Shown here one piece after another: positions 1 through 10,344 of a stretch of DNA of 64,000 bases (within the stretch, counting starts at the first letter, position 1; each line of letters opens with the position of its first letter). The position numbers and the translations under genes are program-made. Source of the stretch: Carnegiea gigantea (Eukaryota > Streptophyta > Magnoliopsida > Caryophyllales > Cactaceae). The notes under the pieces are model-generated. The model ran no database searches. It had not been told where the DNA came from and saw only the letters and a program-made list of their open reading frames with translations. The stretch spans positions 250,001-314,000 of the forward strand of contig JAKOGI010000829.1 of the NCBI GenBank assembly GCA_029747015.1. The letters run 5' to 3'.

Positions 1-1805
1 TCCAATTATTCCAACTTTCTATCGGGTTGTTGTTCAACTTTCCCCATCTTTCCTTTGAGAACTTCGACTGCACCCATCGCTGTGGTTCATTCTCCTCCAC
101 CCAGGAGGCTAACTCCCGCTTGTACTTCCTTAGCTCACCTAATGCCAACTCATACTCAGTCGTGGTTGCTGCATATGCCACCCGATTGAACATTTTTTTC
201 AGTCGATCTTTCGATGCATCCCTCCTTATGCCAAGTTTAGCAGCCTTCCCAAAAAATTATCCTCAAATGTCTCACACAATAACAATGGTTTTCCACTCCA
301 AACACTATAGGCATTGCATACAAAAGTCCCTCATTCCTATCAGACAATACTACAAGCTTTAGTGCTTCTAAGTGCTCATGAATCACAATCAAGGACCACA
401 ACTAATCCTCTTTGTTCTCCCTTTCCACAACTGCATACGCTACATCAAACAGGTGGTTATCAGCATCCAATGCTATTGTGGCCAACAATGTCCCCTCGTG
501 TGGCCCACTGAGATGTGCTCCGTCTACGAACAACATCTTCCGACAACCCAATATGAATCCATTCAGCGATGCACCATATGCAATGAACATTCGCTTGAAC
601 CTACAACCTTCCACCTCACAAAATGCTCTTCAATCAGGATTCACTGTAACAATCACAGCAGACATCCATGACAACACCTTGTAGTGATCCTCCAGCCTCC
701 CCATCACTAGCAAACGAATATATTCCCGCGCCCTCCACGCTTGCATATATGACACTTTTATTCATAGCTCCAGCTCTAAGTCCTTCATCATCTCACTCAG
801 TGAATAATGCATAGATAGTCGTACATTTCCATCTATAACTCGTGCTAGTAGCTTTGCTCTCATCCTTCTACGGCCCCACCTCCCCATTTGACATTGCTCA
901 CCCACAATATGCATATGCTCCCCTCTAAAGTCTTTCACAATTATTCCATCTATATTATGATGAACCCCAACGCACATGTGAAAAGGATATCCTTGTGCAC
1001 TAGACTTGACTACAATTCGCTACAGGTAGTTCCGCTTAACCACATAATCAAATTTATTTGCAATCGCATACTTCCATATTGTACACCTAAATGCATCAGC
1101 AGAAGCGAATAACTTCCCCTTTCCTTTTATAACGTTCTTCCAAATCGAGCTCTTCCTAATGTATGCCTCTTCTTCCATGCCTAACCGCACCCACACCACT
1201 CTTTCCTCATCTCCATCAGACTCATATGTCAAGTCCGAGTCATTGAAATTGTCATCCAGCATGACATTCAATTACGCCACACTTGCCACTTTTTTCCCGC
1301 CTATATGTGCACCTTCCTTTGATCCCCCGCCTCCATCAGCCCTGCATATGCATCACCTATGTCAACTTCCACACCATATCTAACTCAGCTACAAATTAAC
1401 TTACAAATGACATTACTTACCTTTCAGCGTTTCCCGAACAGGGAATACCATTACCATTCTGTACTACGTCCTCAACATGCCCACATGCCCCAACAACACT
1501 GCCTGCAACCATCGATGCAACACCATCAGCACACGGCACATTCTCACTTCCCCTTAATGGATCTGCACGGGGGCCTTCCTTCCCAGCAACATACAAGTAT
1601 GCATGCCCGTCATTGCCTCTCACCAACTTCATAATATCCTCATGTTTTTCAAATGGCAGTAACAACCTCCTATCAAACTTCAGAGTATACCAAACGTACC
1701 CCTCAGCCTCTCTCGCATCTCCTTCTCTACCATATTCAATACGTCGCCAATTCCCATGCTCGGTGAAATCCACATACATGCATTACTCCCACCAACATAT
1801 GTCAT
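1..1805 (-). pseudogene. Mutator-like (MULE) transposase, decayed, 3' end cut by window edge
   Basis: Reading the minus strand from a start codon at 1805, the translation shows a MULE N-terminal region, a DNA-binding region (about 1271-770) and the transposase core. The core has FVDGAHLSGPHEGTLL around 520-560 and LSDRNEGL around 315-340, which carry two of the acidic catalytic residues; a conserved segment ending ERWGKLNNNPIESWNNW lies at the window edge. The third acidic residue is not assigned. Four stops share one frame (402-404, 630-632, 762-764, 1020-1022), and at least one frameshift lies near 1270-1780. A GTAAG donor-like site follows GNAER near 1413. Each stop is explained by one transition (for example ENKED-stop-LW where family members have Trp). 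It is non-functional. Terminal inverted repeats were not found, so the element's outer limit is unknown. Confidence 0.88.
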
Positions 1806-3209
1806 CACTACATTGACTCCATCATCCAACACCCCACCCCAACACAAATACACAGCAATCCCTCACATGAACAACTACGTCCCTAACCGAAGTGCTTTGC
1901 ATCGTCATCACTGCCCGTACCCAACTTTAACTGTTGCACACAAGCAATGCAACCTGCATACAATAATCAAATTCACTAACTACACTTGACAACATTACCA
2001 GGTTATTGGCCACATTCATACAAGCATCACAGAACTACATATTTTCATTGCACTTTGTAATACAATGAAACAAATATACCATTTGACATCATACATTCTA
2101 CCTACAAACAACCTCCACAACTATCATAGTCATCCCAGGATATTACTTACTGTCGACATGGTCATACCGTACTTCATTCATGTGTAACACATGAATCCAC
2201 CCACACACATTGCTCTATTCTCCTACATAATACCATATTACACTACTTTCAAACCATGTATTTGTCAACTTTATCCCACCCCAGTTTTCCTACCTTATTT
2301 TACCTACTTCACTTTATCACACATATCTCTTCCTAACCATTTTCACATCCCACAACCTTGTCCTACCTACATCATATTACATTCTCTTCTATTACATGAC
2401 CAAAATTGAACAACCACACACAGAGTCTTGCAAGCAACTCTAAGTTCAACCACAATAGTAAACACCTTTCCCCCACGTGAAGATGGGCACTAACAGGGAA
2501 AGCATCTACCAAGGTACATAGTGATACTAGACAACTCTGCTTCAATTGAACAGGCACTTACTTTCATTGCAAATTGCTGACCTCTTCCTCGCTACTTCTC
2601 AGTCCAAACATGGCTAGCTCTCCATACTCCACAATCCCATCAACGTCATCGCTCACCCTCAATGGCCTCTCCCACCATCATACAAATCCTTCACTATTGC
2701 CACCTCTTCTCAGTGTTTCAGGAGCAGAGAGAAAGACAGATAGAGAAAGAGATAGAGAGAGCGAGATCTTCAGTCCAACTCTGGCCTTCCCTGTATAGTA
2801 CCCCAACTTTGCTTTTCCTTCCCACTTACTCTTCCTCTCACTAGAAGGGCAGAAGCGTAAACCTGTCCTGTACAAAACATTGCCACCACAAAAGCAAGCT
2901 GACAACTTGTCTCCTAAAAATAACACCCCAAGTAAAATAGCACATTTGAATAATATTAAATTCAAAGCAACACTTGCTGGTAATTTTTCTAAAAATCAAT
3001 ATAGGAGCATGCATGTAGGGATGACACATGGTAATACAATCTTTTCATGCTCATGCATTGAATATTCACCTTGTACTAAGGTTTTACATCTAAGTAACAA
3101 TCAATCTGAAGGGTTCTTATGTTCACATCCAAATATTGTTTGCTAAATTTAGTTTTTTCTCCATAATATGCAACTGTAAGGTTCCCTAATCGATACATAC
3201 GATAAAACT
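1806..3209. other. Non-coding flank upstream of the MULE
   Basis: No convincing gene. The DNA is C- and A-rich on the plus strand, with a purine-rich GAGA/GATA stretch at about 2728-2770. It may be the 5' leader and promoter region of the MULE, which reads leftwards, but nothing in the sequence proves this. Confidence 0.4.
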
Positions 3210-3212
3210 TAA

Positions 3213-3567
3213 GGAAGTGTTTGGTAAACAGTTTTTTGAAGAACTTTTTGGCCAAAAAGAGCTTTTTTGACCAAAATTGATTGTTTGATCAAGTGAAAAA
3301 GCGAATCTAGGTGTTTGGTAAAAGAACTTTTTAAAAGACTTTTTTAGGTCCAAAAAGTTAATTTGAAAAAGCTAATTCCATGAGGTTTGTGGAAGAGCTT
3401 TTTGAAAAATTAGCTTTTTATTTCACAACTTTATCAGAAACAGCTAATTTTACCAAACAGTTTTTTAGTAAACAACTAATTCAAACAGCTAATACAAACA
3501 ACTAACTTAAATAGCTCACAGCTAATAGCTAATACAAACAGCTAACGGTTATTTGCCAAACATGGCC
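3213..3567. mobile_element. Tourist-like MITE (family 1)
   Basis: The element is bounded by TAA on both sides (3210-3212 and 3568-3570), the trinucleotide duplication typical of PIF/Harbinger-type MITEs. Its ends are imperfect inverted repeats: the left begins GGAAGTGTTTGGTAAACAG and the right, read in reverse, begins GGCCATGTTTGGCAAATAA. The body is AT-rich and made of AGCTAAT / ATTAGCT words that fold on each other. It has no coding capacity. Related, less complete copies occur at 30672 and 36873. Confidence 0.75.
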
Positions 3568-3570
3568 TAA

Positions 3571-4159
3571 ACCTTGCTCCTACCTATGCTATCTTTAATG
3601 TCATTAACGCCTATGAACCATTGTAGTATCTTGGTTCAATTGCAGCTTTATGCATGTAGCCTAATAAAAGCCACTTACTTTCTAAATTTATTTACAAAGA
3701 GGCGATTTGAGTCCCATTTGAAAATGGTGCCTCCCAATGAAGCAAATTGGATCTCTTAACTTTTCCACTGCTCCAACCCTTTCCTTAAAAGATGGTCTCC
3801 ATATTCCTTCAATAAAAAAGAATTTGATGGTTTATTTGAAAATTATGTTAACATAATAATTGTGTACTCATTTTTTAGCGAATTTAATATTTGTGTCAAG
3901 GACAAAATCTCATGTAAAGTTCTGCTTCATGGCTTTTCTACCCGCAATGTCTATTGTTGATTCCTCTCACCCTCAACCTACCATTGGACCGTAGTTATAT
4001 TTATTGACTTAGTTGTCTCAGGTAAAATCTCTAATAGAATTTTGATTCGTCGACTTGACATTGTGAAGCAATAACTCTTTTTAAACTCAGAAGTTATAAT
4101 TTAGTTTTATCTAAATAAATTTCATGCTAATTGTAATTCATGCCAACTTGAATAAATCT
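3571..4159. other. AT-rich stretch without a recognised gene
   Basis: A 61-codon open frame at 3574-3759 resembles nothing I recognise. The sequence leads into copia remnant A, so part of it may be badly decayed copia DNA, but I see no supporting motif before about 4160. Confidence 0.4.
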
Positions 4160-4547
4160 CTTATAGATTGCCTTTTCAATTAGTTGAACACAGTTGTCAA
4201 AAACTCTTATATTTTATACATTCAAATGTTTGTCAAACCTCTTATTCTTTTAAAATTGTAGTTATAGGTATTATGTTTGTTTTGTGGATGATTTTTCTCT
4301 GTATGCATCAAGTTATCCACCAAAGAAAAAATATGAGGATTTTACTACTCTTGTAATTTCCAAAAATTAGTAGAAAACTCTCTTATATGCCAAAATCAAA
4401 ATGTTCCAAAGTGATCGAGGCTACGAATTTGAAAGAAAGAGCTTTGTACTTACTTTTTTAGAGCATGGTATGCACTTTAAAAATTTGTGCTCTAAACTCA
4501 GGATTAAAATGGGATAGCTGAACACAACATAGACAACTTAGTAAAAT
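4160..4547 (+). pseudogene. Copia remnant A, integrase 5' part (interrupted)
   Basis: Shifting plus-strand frames give recognisable Ty1/copia integrase-core pieces: FVDDFSLYASSYPPKKKYEDF near 4280-4345, then SDRGYEFE near 4412-4435, and finally a QNGIAE-like segment (here NGIAEHNIDNLV) near 4505-4545. These match the order of the family's integrase core. Frames change several times and stops are frequent. The segment ends where copia B has inserted (target copy 4543-4547), and its continuation is at 19711. No LTRs of remnant A were found. Confidence 0.7.
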
Positions 4548-4847
4548 TGATAGAATGTATGAACAATCTTCATTTTAGAGAGAGAATGAAGAGAGAAAAT
4601 ATATTCTTCGTTATTGATTGAAAACGAAAATACGTCACTGAGTTATATAATACTGTTCCACGAGAGGGAAAATGAAAAAAGATGAGTTTTCGAACAAAAC
4701 CTTTCCACCAAATCAAAACCCAAAGAATCAGGAGATTAGTTGCAGTCTATAACTAATCGTGGCAACTTGCAAAAATATGTTCGGCAACAAAGGGTAGTCT
4801 AGGAAATGGTATGGCAAGTGTTGGTAACATTAGAAGGAATTCTAACA
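4548..4847 (-). repeat. 3' LTR of copia B
   Basis: This 300-bp copy matches 19411-19710 along its whole length, starting TGATAGAATG and ending TTCTAACA on the plus strand. It lies downstream of the coding region relative to the element's minus-strand orientation. Confidence 0.92.
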
Positions 4848-4860
4848 CCCCCCCTCAAAT
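4848..4860 (-). promoter_or_regulatory. Polypurine tract of copia B
   Basis: On the minus strand, TTTGAGGGGGGG lies directly before the LTR start TGTTAG. This is the position and composition of the plus-strand primer of LTR retrotransposons. Confidence 0.8.
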
Positions 4861-4867
4861 TGAAGGG

Positions 4868-5177
4868 CTATTGAACCCCCAATTTGGAAAAGATAAGGTG
4901 GTGAGTAGTTCCAGGAAGTGACTTCGTGCAAATATCAACAAGCTGGGCCTTAGTTGGTATATGGCTGAGGCTAATGAGACCTTCCATGAGTTTTTGACGC
5001 ACAAAATGGCAATCGATCTTCATGTGTTTTGTGCATTCATGAAACACAGGATTTTTGGCAATGTAAATGGCTGTTAAGTTATGACATTTAACTAGAATGG
5101 GATTGAATGAGGTTATGGTGAGTTCATGGAGAAGTCTACTGAGCCAAGACAATTCTGTAATCAGCCTTCAAAGGCTT
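4868..5177 (-). pseudogene. Copia B RNase H, C-terminal part (split by insertion)
   Basis: This is the end of the copia polyprotein: SWLSRLLHEL, the AIYIAKNPVFHECTKHMKID segment and HFVRQKL, then a stop at 4868-4870, just before the purine tract. It continues the RNase H reading frame that breaks off at 15182. With one copy of the five-base target removed, the two parts join in frame, followed at once by a TGA that looks like a former Arg codon. It is non-functional because of the 10-kb insertion and other lesions. Confidence 0.88.
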
Positions 5178-6564
5178 TGTTAGGCTCTAAATTGTCACAT
5201 TTTACATGCCTCTTTCACCTGATTTAAGCTCGCATAATAATCTAATCTTTAGGATTTTACTCGTTTTATTTAAAATTTTTACTTATTTTATTTACTTTTG
5301 CAGGCAATAAGTCCAACCGAGCAAGTGCTACGAAAAGGAGCTAAAAAGGATCAAAAACGGGCGAAAAGATCAAAAACAGCAGTAGACGGGCAATGCCGGC
5401 CAATAGGGTGGCACGACCGTGCTGCTGTTGCCGGCAAGGTGGCACGGTGTGCCCGTGCCCCCTGGCACGATCGTGCCTCTCCCTCCGCTCCCGAGCACTG
5501 TTTTGTCCTCGCCGCTTCCTATTTAAGGCCACTTCCTTCGGGACTTTTGGGGTCACTCGCGGTTCTCTCTGGCGATTTTTAGGCTAGATTTTAGATTAGT
5601 TCGTCAAATAAAACCTCAATAGGAGGATTAGATTAGGATTGAGGATTGTAATCTTGGATTCAATCTTTGGATTTCAAGTTCCTTCTATCAATCAAGTCTA
5701 AGTTTTCTTCCCTTTTCACTCTTTAGTCCATATGTTGTTCTTGTTTACGTTTTGCTGGTTTAATTCTTGTATTTGTTTTGTTTAGTTTAAATGTCTAGTT
5801 TTCATTGTTAATTCATGTTTATTTAGTTGTTTAGATTTGATTTATTTCATTCTCTTTCTTCTCTTGTTCAAGTTCATGTTCTTGTTTGCTAGTTTAGGTT
5901 TTCATGTATTTGTGATGTTTAGTTATTAGTTTGTATTGGATTGGATTGTGGCTAGCCCTTGATGGCTAATTAATCCTGTTTATGCCCCACCCTACCTTGT
6001 TTATGCTTAGAATTTAGAGTTTTCTTTCACGCCCGTCAAGTGTTCGATGAAATGCTTAAAAGAGCTTTCATTCGTATTTTGGGACAATTGACTTGTGCTG
6101 AGAGGTGAGGTCGATTGTCTAGTATGGGTAGAGAGAATAGTTGAGATTGGGACATGAAAATAGTCTCGTCGCTAGCTAGGTTAAGGGTTGTCAACCTAGT
6201 AGTTTAGTTGAAACTAATCCCATGAAAATAGGTGGTTAGAGCAACTAGATTAGCCTATTGACCTTGAGCGAGGGCTTAGGTGGCCTTAACGATGCAACCG
6301 ATCAACTCTGAATGCTAGCATAGCTAGGGAAGGTTTGGGCTTGACTTGATTACTTGGTTTGTCTTGAGTCTAATCATAGTCCTTTTGTTTTTGCTTTAGT
6401 AGTTTAAATCTATTTTCTATCCCCTTCGATTTTGCCTAACTCGAGACGCTTTAGTTAGTTCTGGTTGTTGGAAACACAACTCCCTGCGGACAACACCCCA
6501 AGTACTCAATGATACACCTTGCATTTGGGATTTATAAATATTAAAACTCCGTTTTTTCCTAACA
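5178..6564 (+). repeat. 5' LTR of the gag-only element
   Basis: 1387 bp, matching 13795-15181. It holds a GC-rich block (about 5380-5510) with repeated GGTGGCACG-type words, followed by CTATTTAAGGCC at about 5519-5530, which could be a TATA-type promoter. ORFs seen inside it recur in the other LTR and are not genes. Confidence 0.92.
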
Positions 6565-6567
6565 AGT

Positions 6568-6588
6568 TTTTGGCACCGTTACCAGGGA
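6568..6588 (+). promoter_or_regulatory. Primer binding site of the gag-only element
   Basis: TTTTTGGCACCGTTACCAGGG lies three bases after the LTR. The canonical plant version reads GGCGCCGTTGCCGGGGA. The differences here (GCG to GCA, TGC to TAC, CGG to AGG) are mostly at former CG sites, as expected after long methylation. This type of site is typical of Athila and Tat lineages. Confidence 0.75.
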
Positions 6589-6698
6589 GTTGGCGTCTTT
6601 CAATATTGGGGTTTACTTGAGCATTCGAGGCTAGGCCTTTTTTAAAAAAAAAAATCCAAAAAAAATTTAACAAATCAAAAATTGGAAAAAAATTCAAG

Positions 6699-7892
6699 AT
6701 GGCTATTTTTCATTTACCTCAATTTGAGCATGAACCTTTTTGGCACTACTTGTCTAGGTTGAATGATTATTGTGCTCAACATATGCTTTTTGAGTATGAA
6801 AAATGCGAAATATGCGATGCTGTACTTGAGGGGATAACACATGAGACTCTAGCCATCCTTGAGTCCATTTGTTATGGTAGTTTGCATTCTTTAGCTGTTG
6901 ATGACATGTCAGATTTGGTTGAGTTTCTAGCTCCGCATCAATGGCAATCTGATGATGCTAGGTTCCTATATCATCACTGCTCTTCTTACCCTCATGTATT
7001 GTCCTCTTTTTGCCAATCTTTTGACCATGATGTGCATTCATGTCCCTATTATGATATCTCTTATGAGTGTCATGCTAGACTTAGTGCCATGATAGAGAAA
7101 ATGCACAAGCAACATGCGCGCTTTGTTAGTGAGATGAGGGAGTGCGGCCTATTGCATGAGACTGACCCTAATCTAGCCTCCCCTAGACTAGAGGTTAGTC
7201 TCTATGAGGATTGCGAATCTTCCCTTCCCCTAGAGTCGAGTTTTGTTAATGATATACCTTACACTGACCTAGAGAAAGCGCCCGACCCTCTCTTGACCTC
7301 TCCATCACTTGTTGCTCCATCCTTTACTAGCACACTCATAGGCACTAGCGTCGGTGCTTTGACCTTACATGCTTCTCCCCTCCCTTTAGCTCAGTGCATG
7401 GGGTTAGAGATGGGTGAGCCATATAGGGGTGACGTTACTGTTTTGGAGGATGATTTTCCTACTTGGTTGAAAGAACTTATCTTGATTGAGTCACACCTTG
7501 AGAAGGCTCCTTTCGAGGAGTTATGTGATGATAGTTTGGTGGTTAGTGCAGCTCCTAGCATTGGGCATATTGATCCCATTTACACCGAGTCACTTAACTT
7601 GACCCCCACTTCATCCCCTTTACTTCCCACTAACCCCTCTCTTTGTCATGCATTTCATGAGTCCCTAGGTAACATTAGCAGGTTTCACCCCTCGTTTGAT
7701 CCATATTGCGCATACTTAGAGGACGTGTCTAGGAAAATCATGTGGAGTATTTTCTTTGATCATGATTTTGCTTTTTCTATGGCATTTGATGAGTTTAAGA
7801 GGGCACTAACTTTGTTTGCTCTAGCTTTACTAGTGTTCTCTTATTCACACAATTCTGAGATGCATACAGCAGTGCACGACAAGCTCTTATGA
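6699..7892 (+). CDS. 397-residue gag-like protein of the non-autonomous LTR element
   Basis: This is a single uninterrupted ORF 110 bp after the primer site, where gag begins in LTR elements. The start ATG is the first after an A-rich leader. The N-terminal third (PFWHYLSRLNDYCAQH, then YEKCEICDAVLEGI) resembles the leader protein of plant gag-only elements as I recall it. The middle is Ser/Pro/Leu-rich. I see no CCHC zinc knuckle, protease motif or clear membrane segment. Residues 90-125 are rich in His and Cys (YHHCSSYPH, HDVHSCPYYDISYECH). It is probably a structural protein for particle assembly, but the function is inferred from position only. It stays open although the LTRs around it have diverged by roughly a tenth. 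Confidence 0.65.
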   Translation: MAIFHLPQFEHEPFWHYLSRLNDYCAQHMLFEYEKCEICDAVLEGITHETLAILESICYGSLHSLAVDDMSDLVEFLAPHQWQSDDARFLYHHCSSYPHVLSSFCQSFDHDVHSCPYYDISYECHARLSAMIEKMHKQHARFVSEMRECGLLHETDPNLASPRLEVSLYEDCESSLPLESSFVNDIPYTDLEKAPDPLLTSPSLVAPSFTSTLIGTSVGALTLHASPLPLAQCMGLEMGEPYRGDVTVLEDDFPTWLKELILIESHLEKAPFEELCDDSLVVSAAPSIGHIDPIYTESLNLTPTSSPLLPTNPSLCHAFHESLGNISRFHPSFDPYCAYLEDVSRKIMWSIFFDHDFAFSMAFDEFKRALTLFALALLVFSYSHNSEMHTAVHDKLL

Positions 7893-9150
7893 GCGTTGAT
7901 CGCATCCGAGTTGACAACTCGCATCTTGAGAGACAAGGAGTGGCTGATGCTCCTTACGACCTTGTGGAATAGTTCGAGTATATTCAATACCTGACCTGGT
8001 ATAATCGTTCTCACTCTTCTCCCTTCTTTTTATTTTTTTCTTTTTACTCTTTGTTTACTTGTGGATATTCGGTTGCTTAGTTGTGGATATTAGGTTGTAC
8101 TTTTGTGGTGATCATTTTGAGGTGATACTTGAGAATCTGTTGAGCCATTTAATGGCTATGATCACTTTTGTGTGTTTTTATGTTTTAATTGAGTGAGTGA
8201 GCTTGTGTATATGTGTGTTTTGTTTGATTTTGATTTTTGTGTATTTTGTGGTTGGTGATGAATCTCAGCTCCAAATGAGGACATTGTGAGATTTAAGTGT
8301 AAGGGTGGGGTCATTCACCCCTTTTATTTTTACTTTTGTGAAATGCCCCTTTCATTCTTACTTTTGTGAAAATTTTTCATTTTCGTGTAAATTCTTCAAT
8401 CTTTCCTTTTTTTTTCCTTTTTTGTGTAGTTTCTCTTTTTGTTGGCTTTAGGGGAGTTTTGTACTATTTGATCAGCCTTGATCTCTGGTACCTTAGCTAT
8501 TAGTTCGTATATAAGTATGATGTGCATGATGAATTTTTGTCCTAAGCTTGTCATTCTAAGCCTCGGTTCTAACCCTAATCGTCCATTGTAATTTTACAAT
8601 TCAATCTTAATTTATATATCATCATTATCTTAGGATCTAAATCTTCCATTGTTTGACCCTTCCACTTGCGTTTGTGCATCACTACTTTTGTCTTCACTTC
8701 AAAACTGCAAGGGTGAAGAATTTCTGAAAAAAAAAAGAGAAGAAAATATAAAAATATCCCTTTGAGGCATGTGCCACTGGGAATGGAAAAAAAGAGTTTA
8801 AGAGTTGGGAATGAAAAGTCTCCCTTTGAGGCATACGCTACTGGGTGCTACCCTTTGAGGTAATACTGCTATTGAGAATGCTTACTTCCCATGTCAGTAA
8901 GTTAATAATGTAGTTGATGCTAGTCAAGTGGATTGAGTCGATTCTGATAAGCCAAAGTCCTAAGAGGATGATACACTTGCACACCAGGCACTAGGATGGA
9001 TTCAATGTTCTCATGCGTCGTGGGGTGAAAAGCTGATGTCTGAATGCCATTCTTTGATGAAGAGTCCTGAAATGCATACGATGAGTGTGTACAGACTGAT
9101 ACTTGAGTTACTAGAGAGTTTTGGTTGATCCGATTATGTACAGTTTACCC
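7893..9150 (+). other. Non-coding internal region of the gag-only element (left of the hAT)
   Basis: No ORF of note. There is a T-rich stretch (8000-8460) and a G-rich AAGTGTAAGGGTGGGG at about 8297-8312. From 8760 to 8880 the phrase CCCTTTGAGGCAT recurs with variation. It looks like the long untranslated 3' segment found in gag-only LTR elements. The continuation after the hAT is 13534-13780. Confidence 0.55.
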
Positions 9151-9224
9151 TAGGGACAGATGTTATACCTGAATCCGAAAAACCCGTCCCGTTTATAGCA
9201 GGTGTGGGTACAAAAAAATTTTAA

Positions 9225-9320
9225 AAAATATGTATGGGGCGGGTACAGTAAAAATGGGTACGGGTACGGGTACGGGTTGGGTACATGCATCACCCGCCCC
9301 GTATCGTACCCGCCCCATAC
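9225..9320. repeat. hAT left subterminal repeats
   Basis: GGGTAC-type hexamer and heptamer repeats on both strands (GGGTACGGGTACGGGT, then CCCGCCCC). They mirror the repeats at 13330-13510 and probably served as transposase binding sites. Confidence 0.7.
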
Positions 9321-10344
9321 CCGAATTGTAATTTTACTAAATACTAACTGTTTTGCTGCTGAACTGAAGGGTGAAGCCCATTATACACCTAAGCCCATCT
9401 TGCAAACCCTAGCAGTAATCACTCTTCTCTACCTCACTCGACTCACTCCCCTCCCTCAGTGACCTAGTCGTCCCTCACGCCTCACGGCTCTCACGCAGCA
9501 CTGGCAGCAGACCTCACCTCAGTTGCCACTCACCAATTCGCCATCTCTACCTCCTTCTCTCTCTCTTTGTCTCTCTCTCTCGCACTCTTTCTCTCACTCG
9601 CTCTCTTCCTATCTCAGGCACTCAGGAGACTCAGGCAACTGATTCAGAGCCAAGGCCGAACTGTCGCCAAAGAGTCGCATACCAATTCAGCAAACCATGA
9701 TTCCCTCAGTCCAAGTATGATTTCTCAATTTCTTTTCTGTTTTTAATCTCGTTCAGCAGACCTTGATTAGTTGATTCTCGTTCATGCCTTCTCTGTTCAT
9801 TTTTTGTCCCCTTTCAGATTTTGTGTTTGTGTCTGTGATGCAAAATTGCAATTTGTGTCGGTGATGATTTTTTGCTGTGGTTTATCTCACAAATTTTGTG
9901 AAATGTCTATTTCTTTCTTGTGTCTAAGTAGAAATGACTCAAATGAGGCTGTCTAAGTGTCTGGCCTATGAATTTATATGCTCTCGTTCATGCTTGGGTT
10001 GACTAATGCTTTCCCGTTCTTGTGTGTCTGGCCTATTTGTTCTTGACTGATGCTATTGTTGAGTTCTCATTGCTGACTTATCTAAATACAAGACAATTAT
10101 TCAGGTTTTTGAAAAGCCTCAACCAGTTTCTTATGCTTGTTTTTAGGGATTTTAATCTAGCTAATATAGTTTCTTAATTCTGTTGCTTTTCTGCTTGGGA
10201 GTGCTTGCAAATATGCCTTCTTGTTCTTTGAATGTCTGGCCTATTTTGTTCTCAATTCATGTCCTTTTGTTATCCTGTTAGTCACTGATTTTTTGATTGT
10301 TTGTAGAATTAAGTTAATTCATCTTCTTTTTATTGTCATATTAG

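Noticed and set aside
27..684. Several plus-strand ORFs of 65-111 codons
   Set aside because: They are antisense to the MULE transposase reading, which is supported by conserved motifs.
5298..5582. 94-codon ORF, repeated at 13942-14199
   Set aside because: It lies wholly in both LTRs of the gag-only element and varies between them as non-coding DNA does.
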